DNA of 10,387 nucleotides. Source: Clostridia bacterium (GTDB lineage: Bacteria; Bacillota_A; Clostridia; Lachnospirales; Cellulosilyticaceae). Under the pieces are notes generated by a model. It did not search any database. It had not been told where the DNA came from and saw only the letters and a program-made list of their open reading frames with translations. How positions within the stretch are numbered: position 1 is the stretch's first letter; the number at the start of each line of letters is the position of its first letter. Shown here piece after piece: positions 1-5,873 of the stretch. Location: assembly GCA_029239935.1 (NCBI GenBank), contig JARBTY010000099.1:1-10387 (forward strand), in the 5' to 3' direction. The translations under genes and the position numbers were made by a program.

Positions 1-434
1 TAAGCATCACTTGTTCTGGCATAGGGGGGGAGGGAAAATAAAGTCAATTGCAGCTTGTCTGTATCTAGTGTATAAGGATACTGGATAGATGCCAGAAACT
101 CAACGGGTAAATAAACCAGGTTGTTTAAGAGAATAGGCATATGGGTAAGGATAGTCGTTTTCCCATCAATAGAAGCAATACGCTCATTTGGCGTGAACGT
201 CAGTGTATGGCCTTGTATAGTCAGGGTATAAGCACTATCCTTAGGCGTAACCTGACCATATGTAAGTGAAGTGAAGTCATCCATAGAGAGATATAGCATA
301 TGTTCTTTTGAATAAACAGGATGCCGAGGTGAATAGGTCATATGATTAAGTGTGATCGTATAGTCAGTATCTGCAGAGACAGGGGAAGTTAAAAAAAGCA
401 AAAATAAAACAATAATGAGTAATTTGTTTTTCAC
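1..434 (-). CDS. secreted protein with copper amine oxidase N-terminal-like (stalk) domain, partial
   Basis: Only the first 144 codons are in the window; the gene runs off at base 1. The start is GTG at 434-432, chosen because AGGTGG sits 6 bases upstream and because this start gives a good signal peptide: MKNKLL, a hydrophobic run to about residue 17, and a cleavage-like PVSA/DTDY at about residue 21. The mature part is rich in short beta-like segments. It contains a stretch near residues 70-125 of the form hydrophobic strand, IDGKT, then a YLPVEFLASI element. This resembles the fold seen in copper amine oxidase N-terminal-like domains (INGK...VPLRF.ae.LG), which are common in secreted Clostridia proteins of unknown role and do not imply oxidase activity. 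I infer export to the cell surface or medium. The family call rests on pattern likeness only; the function is unknown. It has its own promoter and is probably not part of the aro operon. Confidence 0.6.
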   Translation of the reverse strand, partial: MKNKLLIIVLFLLFLTSPVSADTDYTITLNHMTYSPRHPVYSKEHMLYLSMDDFTSLTYGQVTPKDSAYTLTIQGHTLTFTPNERIASIDGKTTILTHMPILLNNLVYLPVEFLASIQYPYTLDTDKLQLTLFSLPPYARTSDA

Positions 435-456
435 AGTACACCACCTTTCGGGGTAT

Positions 457-485
457 AGTATATCATAAAGCTTTTAGTTGGTAAA
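457..485 (-). promoter_or_regulatory. sigma-A-type promoter of the secreted stalk-domain gene
   Basis: On the minus strand, TTTACC (485-480) and TATACT (462-457) are separated by 17 bases. This is close to TTGACA-17-TATAAT. Transcription would begin around 450, giving a leader of only about 15 bases before the GTG start. The position downstream of the aroA terminator supports a separate transcription unit. Confidence 0.6.
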
Positions 486-501
486 GTGAGTGGTTTTAAG
501 A

Positions 502-539
502 AATCCCCTCTGCTTAGCTTAAGTGCAGCAGGGGGGATT
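502..539 (-). terminator. probable intrinsic terminator of the aroF-tyrA-aroA operon
   Basis: The arms AATCCCCTCTGCT (502-514) and AGCAGGGGGGATT (527-539) form a 13-position stem with a 12-base loop. Read on the minus strand there is one C-A mismatch. It begins 6 bases after the aroA stop codon. The following T-tract on the minus strand (ATTTCTT) is modest, so termination may be incomplete and leak into the secreted-protein gene. Confidence 0.6.
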
Positions 540-545
540 GCATGA

Positions 546-1823
546 TTAGAAATGAGCTATAGAAGAGAGTAAATCAAAAAAGTTAGGAAAAGATATTTTG
601 ACACAATCTGGTTTTAAAAGCGTTGAGGGTGATGAGGCATTGCAGGCGGCCACAGCCAGAGACATGGCAATGCGATGATCATGATAGCTGTCCAGTACAG
701 CGCCGCTCAGAGAATGACCACCTTCTATAATGAGACCATCTTCAGTAGGAGAAATAGATGCCCCCATTTTACTTAGTTCTTTATAAAGCGCATCGATGCG
801 GTTGGATTCTTTGACTTTGAGCTCAGCAGCATCTTTTATAATGGTCTGCCCATCAGCAAAGCAGGCAGCAACGGCCAATGCAGGAATTTCATCAATTAAT
901 GCCGGAATGATACTGCCTTCAACACAAACGCCATGAAGTTTAGAGGTTTTAATCCTCAAATCACAAACAGGCTCACCACAGACCGTTTGTTCATTAAGTA
1001 AAGTAATATCCCCACCCATTTCAATTAAAATATCTAAGATACCTCTGCGCGTAGGATTAATGCCTACGTTTTTAATGAGTAGATCTGAGTTTGGAGTGAT
1101 GAGGGCAGCTACCATAAAAAAGGCAGCTGAAGATATATCGCCAGGCACTATAATATCTGTCGCATAAAGTTCATCACAAGGAGATAGGGTAACAGCAGTG
1201 CCTTCACGGGTTAAGGTAGCTCCAAAAGCTGAGAGCATTCTTTCGGTATGATCTCTCGAAATAAAAGGCTCTGTAACCGTAGTAGGTGAGTCACCATAGA
1301 GGCCAGCCAGTAGAACACACGATTTGATCTGTGCACTGGCTACTGGAGAAGCATAAGTAATGCCTTTTAGAGGGCTAGGCACAATCGTCATAGGACAAAA
1401 GTTGTCCGATGTGGCCCCAATAGTGGCGCCCATTTCAGTAAGCGGTTTGATGACGCGGTTCATGGGGCGTTTTTGAATAGAAGCATCTCCTGTTAGAGTT
1501 GAAGTAAAAGACTGAGCAGCTAAAATGCCAGACAGTAACCTAACAGTTGTTCCGCTGTTGCCGCAGTCCAGTACATCTTGAGGAGGGGTAAGACCATGAA
1601 GACCCTTGCCGTGTACAGTTACTGTATCATCCTGAACGTCTATAGTGATGCCTAATTGTCTGAAACATTGAATCGTAGAGAGGCAGTCCTCTCCCATCAA
1701 AAAGTTGTAAACAGTTGTTTTTCCCAAAGCCAGACTACCAAACATAACACTTCGGTGAGAAATAGATTTATCAGCGGGGATATCTATGGCACCTAGCAAG
1801 TGAGAAATAGGATTAATAATCAT
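546..1823 (-). CDS. aroA: 3-phosphoshikimate 1-carboxyvinyltransferase (EPSP synthase)
   Basis: It transfers the enolpyruvyl group of phosphoenolpyruvate to shikimate-3-phosphate in the cytoplasm, the sixth step of the shikimate pathway, giving EPSP. At 425 residues it has the normal full length. Visible family motifs, in order: ADKSISHRS (17-25, substrate-binding Lys/Ser/Arg), CGNSGTT (87-93, PEP site), GDASIQKRPM (112-121), SAQIK (163-167), SRDHTERM (189-196), DEIPALA (311-317, catalytic Asp/Glu region), LKVKESNR (335-342), DHRIAM (382-387) and FPNFFDLL near the C-terminus. The RDHTE, SAQIK and NPTR elements resemble those of Bacillus-type (class II-like) enzymes; that subclass call is an inference. 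AAAGGAG lies 6 bases before the ATG and runs into the end of tyrA, 12 bases upstream. It is the last gene of the operon. Confidence 0.97.
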   Translation of the reverse strand: MIINPISHLLGAIDIPADKSISHRSVMFGSLALGKTTVYNFLMGEDCLSTIQCFRQLGITIDVQDDTVTVHGKGLHGLTPPQDVLDCGNSGTTVRLLSGILAAQSFTSTLTGDASIQKRPMNRVIKPLTEMGATIGATSDNFCPMTIVPSPLKGITYASPVASAQIKSCVLLAGLYGDSPTTVTEPFISRDHTERMLSAFGATLTREGTAVTLSPCDELYATDIIVPGDISSAAFFMVAALITPNSDLLIKNVGINPTRRGILDILIEMGGDITLLNEQTVCGEPVCDLRIKTSKLHGVCVEGSIIPALIDEIPALAVAACFADGQTIIKDAAELKVKESNRIDALYKELSKMGASISPTEDGLIIEGGHSLSGAVLDSYHDHRIAMSLAVAACNASSPSTLLKPDCVKISFPNFFDLLSSIAHF

Positions 1824-1835
1824 AAAAGACTCCTT

Positions 1836-2936
1836 TTAGTAATAAATAGTATACTTATTTTCAGAAAGCACTTCAGTGGCAAGCAGCATATCAGATTTAT
1901 TGCCGAATACAATCTTAATCACACCGGCTTCGAACTCACGGTTGTTCATGACACCGATATTTTTGATGTTGAGGTTATTGGTGCTAAGCAGTGTGGCAAT
2001 AGAAGCGATTATACCAGGTTCATCCTTAGCATCAACAAGCAAGGCATGGTCTTTAGCTACATCATTAGAAGGTCCCTCGCTAAAGGTGTTACGATACATT
2101 CTGGCAGTATCAAAGAAATGATAGAGTTCTTCTTTGTCTTCACTTTCTAAAGCATCTAAAAATCGTGTCAGTATGTTTGTATACTTATAGAAGATCTTTT
2201 TAAGCTGCTGTCTATTAGATAAACATATACTGGTCCAAATATCAGGATTGGAGGAGGCGATGCGTGTGATATCTTTAAAACCACCGGCAGCCAGAGCATG
2301 AAGGTATTTTTTTTCTCCATCATTTTCTTTGACAACATGGACTAAGCTGCTGGCCACAATATGAGGCAGGTGGCTGATAGTGGCAGTGGCAAAATCATGA
2401 TAGGAGGCTGATAAAATAAGAGGGATAGCACCAATTCGTTCAATCATTTTCTGAAGAATAAACAATATAAATTCGGGCGTATCTCCAACTGGTGTTAACA
2501 TATAGTAGGCATTCTCAAACAGATAAGGTGAAGCGGCCAAGTAGCCAGACTTCTCTGAACCGGCCATGGGATGTCCGCCTACATAATAGACCCGTTTATC
2601 AGATTTTTTTATAATTTCATTAATCTCGCAGACAAGATTATATTTTGTACTGCCTACATCTGTAAGGATACAGTCCTTTGCTACGTAAGGCAGCAAATCT
2701 TCTATGATTTTGCAGGTGAGAGATACGGGTGTACATATAAAGATGACCGTACAGTTGGCAAATGCACTTTGGGTATTGGAGGCGATGCTGTCTATCACAC
2801 CTTCTTCATACGCTGATTTGGTATATATAGATTCAGTATCATAACCAACAATATAACTGTTTTGAGCATGTACTTTTTTGATGGCTTTAGCAAGTGATCC
2901 CCCAATTAAACCAAAGCCAATAATGCCTATCGTCAT
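1836..2936 (-). CDS. tyrA: prephenate dehydrogenase with C-terminal ACT domain
   Basis: It oxidatively decarboxylates prephenate to 4-hydroxyphenylpyruvate, the committed step to tyrosine, in the cytoplasm. The protein has 366 residues, near the length of Bacillus TyrA. The N-terminal Rossmann fold shows GFGLIGGS (7-14), and the acidic residue in GYD (31-33) suggests NAD rather than NADP. Further motifs are CTPVSL (68-73), TDVGSTK (92-98), GGHPMAGSEKSG (120-131, with the catalytic-type His), SHLPH (188-192) and AAGGFKDITRIASSNPDIW (216-234). Residues about 296-366 form an ACT domain (HALLVDAKDEPGIIASI...), which in relatives binds amino acids, so tyrosine feedback is likely. The ATG overlaps the aroF stop as ATGA, and no clear Shine-Dalgarno precedes it, which points to translational coupling. 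There is no fused chorismate mutase. Confidence 0.96.
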   Translation of the reverse strand: MTIGIIGFGLIGGSLAKAIKKVHAQNSYIVGYDTESIYTKSAYEEGVIDSIASNTQSAFANCTVIFICTPVSLTCKIIEDLLPYVAKDCILTDVGSTKYNLVCEINEIIKKSDKRVYYVGGHPMAGSEKSGYLAASPYLFENAYYMLTPVGDTPEFILFILQKMIERIGAIPLILSASYHDFATATISHLPHIVASSLVHVVKENDGEKKYLHALAAGGFKDITRIASSNPDIWTSICLSNRQQLKKIFYKYTNILTRFLDALESEDKEELYHFFDTARMYRNTFSEGPSNDVAKDHALLVDAKDEPGIIASIATLLSTNNLNIKNIGVMNNREFEAGVIKIVFGNKSDMLLATEVLSENKYTIYY

Positions 2937-3949
2937 GAAAAAGTTTTATTGCATGCTGCAGCTATAATTTTAAGTTCTTCCATAAGCACTTTGAACTCTT
3001 GGGGATCTAGAGATTGTGGTCCATCAGAGAGAGCCTCTTTTGGGTTAGGGTGAACTTCGATCATTAGTCCATCGGCTCCGGCAGCGATAGCAGCTTTAGA
3101 TAAACTTGCAATATATTCTTTTTTACCAGATGCATGACTTGGATCTACAATAATAGGTAAATGACTTTTTGATTTGATTACAGGAATTGCACTGATATCT
3201 AAGGTATTACGGGTAGCCGTTTCGTAAGTACGAATCCCTCTTTCGCATAAAATAACATTTTGATTGCCTTCACTCATAATATATTCAGCGGCATTTAACC
3301 ATTCCTCGATAGTGGCACATAAGCCTCTTTTTAAGAGAACAGGGAGATTTGTTTTTCCAGCAGCTTTTAGAAGTTCAAAGTTTTGCATGTTGCGGGCACC
3401 GATTTGGAGGATATCCACATATTTTGCAGCAGTATTGACAGCATGGATGCTGGTGACTTCACATACAATAGAAAGTCCAGTTTCTTTTTTTGCATCCAGC
3501 ATGTATTGGAGACCTTCTTCTTCAAGGCCTTGGAAAGAATAAGGAGAGGTACGAGGTTTATAGGCCCCACCACGAAGGACTGTAGCACCTCCAGATTTTA
3601 CGGCTTCGGCTGATTCAAAAAGCTGCTTTTTGCTTTCTACAGCACAAGGTCCGGCCATAATGACTAACTGGTCTCCACCGATTTTGCAGCTGCCAAGGTC
3701 AATCACAGAGGGTTTGGTATGAAATTTTTTGTTAGCCAGCTTATAAGATTCAGTAACCGGTACAATTTTATCAACAGCAGGTAGTGCACAGATAGAATCA
3801 CTGCTCAGTCTTGTTTTATCACCAACAACACCAATGATAGTTACCTGAGAACCTTCTGATACGTTCACCGTGAGTCCGGCTTTGGTCACTTCGTTTTTAA
3901 CTTGTTCAACGTCAGCTTGAGTTGCATTATGCTTCATTACAATAATCAT
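2933..3949 (-). CDS. aroF: 3-deoxy-7-phosphoheptulonate (DAHP) synthase, type I-beta with N-terminal ferredoxin-like regulatory domain
   Basis: It condenses phosphoenolpyruvate with erythrose-4-phosphate, the entry step of the shikimate pathway. The protein is 338 residues. Residues 1 to about 70 (MIIVMKHNATQADVEQV...) match the small ferredoxin-like domain of the Thermotoga-type I-beta enzymes, which binds Tyr or Phe for feedback inhibition in that family. The barrel follows: MAGPCAVES (98-106), LRGGAYKPRTSPYSFQG (125-141), GARNMQN (184-190), LLKRG (205-209), DPSHASGK (269-276), EVHPNP (298-303) and LSDGPQSL (307-314). The expected metal ligands Cys102, His272, Glu298 and Asp309 are all present, at the positions I recall for the Thermotoga enzyme. 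GAGGAGG lies 7 bases before the ATG. It is the first gene of the operon behind a near-consensus promoter. The gene symbol for this type varies in the literature (aroF, aroA, aroG). Confidence 0.96.
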   Translation of the reverse strand: MIIVMKHNATQADVEQVKNEVTKAGLTVNVSEGSQVTIIGVVGDKTRLSSDSICALPAVDKIVPVTESYKLANKKFHTKPSVIDLGSCKIGGDQLVIMAGPCAVESKKQLFESAEAVKSGGATVLRGGAYKPRTSPYSFQGLEEEGLQYMLDAKKETGLSIVCEVTSIHAVNTAAKYVDILQIGARNMQNFELLKAAGKTNLPVLLKRGLCATIEEWLNAAEYIMSEGNQNVILCERGIRTYETATRNTLDISAIPVIKSKSHLPIIVDPSHASGKKEYIASLSKAAIAAGADGLMIEVHPNPKEALSDGPQSLDPQEFKVLMEELKIIAAACNKTFS

Positions 3950-3988
3950 TTGAAATCCTCCTCAGAAGTTTAATATTTATGAGATTAT

Positions 3989-4021
3989 TATTTATAATTT
4001 TAAATAAAATAGTTATAAATA
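3989..4021. repeat. AT-only inverted repeat in the aroF leader
   Basis: TATTTATAA (3989-3997) and TTATAAATA (4013-4021) are perfect 9-base complementary arms around a 15-base spacer, which itself holds a small inner hairpin (ATTTT/AAAAT on the minus strand). It lies wholly inside the predicted aroF 5' leader. It could be an RNA hairpin or an operator. All pairs are A-T, so the stem would be weak, and chance in AT-rich DNA is a real alternative. Confidence 0.45.
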
Positions 4022-4026
4022 TACAT
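4000..4026 (-). CDS. possible aroF leader peptide MYIYNYFI
   Basis: Between the predicted aroF transcription start (about 4042) and the aroF ATG is an 8-codon frame ATG...TAA encoding M-Y-I-Y-N-Y-F-I. Three of eight codons are Tyr and one is Phe, the end products of the operon, which is the composition expected of a ribosome-stalling leader peptide. Against it: TAT, TTT, ATT and AAC are expected by chance in AT-rich DNA, the ribosome binding site is poor (only GGTG two bases before ATG), and no terminator hairpin is visible between it and aroF. Control would therefore have to act on aroF translation or by another route. Treat it as a hypothesis. Confidence 0.22.
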   Translation of the reverse strand: MYIYNYFI

Positions 4027-4048
4027 CACACCATAATTTTCTTAATTT

Positions 4049-4078
4049 ATTGTACACCTATCATTTTAAGGATGTCAA
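4049..4078 (-). promoter_or_regulatory. sigma-A-type promoter of the aroF-tyrA-aroA operon
   Basis: On the minus strand, TTGACA (4078-4073) is a perfect -35 and TACAAT (4054-4049) a five-of-six -10, spaced 18 bases. Transcription would start near 4042, giving a leader of about 93 bases. It is the only good promoter seen for the three genes. Confidence 0.75.
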
Positions 4079-4114
4079 TTAGCTACTGGCACGCACATGG
4101 AGAAAGTTCTGATG

Positions 4115-4130
4115 AATATTTATAAATATT
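4115..4130. repeat. perfect 16-base palindrome upstream of the aroF promoter
   Basis: AATATTTATAAATATT is its own reverse complement. It ends 37 bases upstream of the -35 box of the aroF promoter. It contains the same TATTTATAA word that forms the arms of the inverted repeat in the aroF leader, and AATATTTAT recurs at 3972-3980. It may be an operator or only an AT-rich upstream element. Confidence 0.35.
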
Positions 4131-4142
4131 ATAAAAAGTGCA

Positions 4143-4188
4143 TAAAAATAACATCCTCTTTGTCTGTGATGAGATCAAGAGGATGTTA
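4143..4188 (-). terminator. intrinsic terminator of pfk
   Basis: The arms TAACATCCTCTT (4149-4160) and AAGAGGATGTTA (4177-4188) pair perfectly over 12 bases around a 16-base loop. On the minus strand the stem is followed by ATTTTTA (4149-4143). It starts about 15 bases after the pfk stop. There is no T-run on the plus side, so it serves only pfk and separates it from aroF. Confidence 0.9.
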
Positions 4189-4203
4189 AAAAGTAGGTTT
4201 TAA

Positions 4204-5451
4204 TTAAAAGTAATCTTTTTGATGAAGGTGTGTCACATCAGCATAAAGAGGAATACCATTTTTGTAAGTGATTTCAGGTTCTCCTTGAATGAGAGGCTGT
4301 AAATACGCCATAAAAGCTGGGGTAATATCATTGTGTTCTTCTGAAATCCACTGAAGAGGAACGCTTTTTTCTTTGTTAGCTATTTCTTCAATGGCATGAT
4401 GGCCTATTTCTATAGTATAAGGTGAGCTGCTGGTTCTGTGGTAACATACCATTTGGGCTGTTTCGCCCGCCGAACCGATTTGGGCAGCCTTTTTCCCAAT
4501 CAGAACAGCTTCATTTAAATCAGTGGCAGAGGCTATATGAGAAGCAGCCCTCTGGAGCACGTTTAGCTCAATCGAACGGATTTTACACTTAAGAACTGGC
4601 TTTAAGATATTTTCCAGGGTTTTGCCGGCTCCGCAGAGCTGTTTGTGACCAAAAGCATCTAAAGTAGAAGTACTTGCAGAGATGTAATGGCCATCACTGT
4701 CCTTAATGCCTTCTGAAACGGCAATAATAACATTTTTGCGCAGCTTTCTTATCCGCTTCACATCTTCTATGAACTGATCAGTACTAAAAGGCACTTCAGG
4801 GAGATAGATGAGGTCTGGAGCAGGGCTGTAGCTGGTTCTTGCAAGTGCGGCGGAAGCTGTAAGCCATCCGGCATTTCGTCCCATGATTTCTACAATAGTG
4901 ACAGAAGGGATGTTATAGATATAAGTGTCATGGGCTATTTCGAGAAGACTTGTAGCAACAAACTTTGCGGCACTGCCAAAGCCGGGGGTATGGTCGGTAA
5001 CAGGCAAATCGTTATCTATGGTTTTTGGAATGCCGATGATATTAACTTGTTTATTATGGGATTTTGCATAAGAGGATAGTTTAAGAACCGTATCCATAGA
5101 ATCGTTGCCGCCTATATAAAAGACGGTGGTGATATCATTGCTTTCAAAAAAATCAAATAGAGAAGTGTAGATGCTTTCTGCATCTTCACAGGTGGGCAGT
5201 TTGAAACGGCAGGAGCCTAAATACATAGAAGGTGTAGCTGTAAGTGTATTGAGCTTTTCGGGTGTATCAAAAACGGCGGATAAGTCAAGGTATTTACCCT
5301 GTAAAAGTCCTTCGATGCCGTGAATCATACCATATATAGTATGGTAAAGGTCCGCATTTGCGATTTCCTGAATGATGCCGCTCAGAGAGGCATTGATGGC
5401 AGCAGTAGGACCGCCGGATTGACCAATAATACAATTGCTTTTTAATTTCAT
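4204..5451 (-). CDS. 6-phosphofructokinase, diphosphate (PPi)-dependent type
   Basis: It phosphorylates fructose-6-phosphate to fructose-1,6-bisphosphate, a cytoplasmic glycolytic step; PPi-linked enzymes act reversibly. At 415 residues it is longer than the roughly 320-residue ATP-PFK. Motifs: GQSGGPTAAINA (10-21), GGNDSMD (114-120), PKTIDND (142-148, catalytic Asp at 146), GFGSAAK (157-163) and MGRNAGW (190-196). In ATP enzymes the phosphoryl-donor site reads GGDGS with a Gly in PGTIDND. Here Asp117 and Lys143 occupy the two positions that mark PPi-dependent members, so I infer PPi as donor. Asn116 stands where many members have Asp. AAAGGAG is 12 bases before the ATG, a rather long spacing, but no other in-frame start keeps the glycine-rich N-terminus. 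It is a single-gene unit with its own promoter and terminator, divergent from pheST. Confidence 0.92.
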   Translation of the reverse strand: MKLKSNCIIGQSGGPTAAINASLSGIIQEIANADLYHTIYGMIHGIEGLLQGKYLDLSAVFDTPEKLNTLTATPSMYLGSCRFKLPTCEDAESIYTSLFDFFESNDITTVFYIGGNDSMDTVLKLSSYAKSHNKQVNIIGIPKTIDNDLPVTDHTPGFGSAAKFVATSLLEIAHDTYIYNIPSVTIVEIMGRNAGWLTASAALARTSYSPAPDLIYLPEVPFSTDQFIEDVKRIRKLRKNVIIAVSEGIKDSDGHYISASTSTLDAFGHKQLCGAGKTLENILKPVLKCKIRSIELNVLQRAASHIASATDLNEAVLIGKKAAQIGSAGETAQMVCYHRTSSSPYTIEIGHHAIEEIANKEKSVPLQWISEEHNDITPAFMAYLQPLIQGEPEITYKNGIPLYADVTHLHQKDYF

Positions 5452-5496
5452 AAGATGGTAAAGCTCCTTTCGGTTGTCTCCAATATTAGCACACTT

Positions 5497-5525
5497 ATCA
5501 TAGCAAAAGAATAAGACAAGGTCAA
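5497..5525 (-). promoter_or_regulatory. sigma-A-type promoter of pfk
   Basis: On the minus strand, TTGACC (5525-5520) and TATGAT (5502-5497) are spaced 17 bases, each one base off consensus. The leader would be about 40 bases. The -35 lies 22 bases from the -35 of the divergent pheS promoter. Confidence 0.75.
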
Positions 5526-5547
5526 CGGATAAAATTCAAAGGATGGC

Positions 5548-5575
5548 TTGACAAAGAAGCAATGTATAGTAAAAT
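5548..5575 (+). promoter_or_regulatory. sigma-A-type promoter of pheST
   Basis: TTGACA (5548-5553) is a perfect -35. TAAAAT (5570-5575), 16 bases downstream, matches the -10 at five of six positions. The start site near 5582 fits exactly with the beginning of the T-box leader. Confidence 0.7.
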
Positions 5576-5581
5576 ATATAA

Positions 5582-5837
5582 TATATTATTACCAAAATCA
5601 AAAAGGCTATGAAGATGCACAGTAAAAAAATTATATCCTCCAAGAGAAAAGGTATCAAAGGCTGTGAGTACCTTAGGTTCTATGATTTTTTGAAATTCAC
5701 ATCTGAGCTTTGTTTCTGAACACACAGTAGGAAACAACGGTTGCAACGTTAAAGCTCAATGAGTGTTTATACAGAAGTATAAAAATCAGGGTGGTATCGC
5801 GGAGAGTTGCTTCGTCCCTTTTGGGGCGAAGTTTTTT
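5582..5837 (+). promoter_or_regulatory. T-box leader (tRNA-Phe sensing) of pheST
   Basis: This leader RNA binds uncharged tRNA-Phe and then prevents termination ahead of pheST. Stem I can be traced. GGCT (5605-5608) pairs with AGC (5706-5708), and ATGA (5609-5612) opposite TGA forms the kink-turn. AGATG (5613-5617) pairs with CATCT (5700-5704). AGTA (5621-5624) faces GAA (5692-5694), the loop E pair, above which AAAAAA pairs with TTTTTT. AAGAGA (5642-5647) is the AG bulge. AAGGTA/TACCTT closes a distal loop containing GGCTGTGAG. The specifier codon just after GAA is TTC (5696-5698), Phe. AACG/CGTT (5736-5751) looks like stem III. The T-box proper is AGGGTGGTATCGCGG (5788-5802). Its TGGT bulge complements an ACCA tRNA end, as expected for tRNA-Phe with discriminator A. 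Confidence 0.95.
5810..5837 (+). terminator. T-box regulated intrinsic terminator
   Basis: CTTCGTCCC (5810-5818) and GGGGCGAAG (5823-5831) pair over 9 bases (one G-U) around a TTTT loop, followed by six T. CGTCCC can instead pair with GGG and GCG of the T-box sequence to make the antiterminator, so the two structures exclude each other. Confidence 0.93.
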
Positions 5838-5873
5838 AATGCGTTATTTTTATAATAAGAAAGGAGTTTTTCA

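Noticed and set aside
1800..2150. 116-codon open frame on the plus strand antisense to tyrA
   Set aside because: It lies wholly opposite the well-supported tyrA, has no ribosome binding site, and its product has no recognisable features. It is a shadow of the real gene.
3950..4203. Possible T-box or TRAP-type control of the aro operon
   Set aside because: The aroF leader has no AGGGTGG sequence, no terminator and no run of spaced GAG/TAG triplets, so neither known mechanism fits.
5452..5475. Alternative start for pfk because of the 12-base Shine-Dalgarno spacing
   Set aside because: No ATG, GTG or TTG in frame lies closer to AAAGGAG, and a downstream start would remove the GQSGGP nucleotide-site motif.
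5522..5746. 74-codon open frame on the minus strand in the pfk-pheS gap
   Set aside because: It overlaps the T-box stem I and both promoters, whose structure explains the sequence. It lacks a ribosome binding site.
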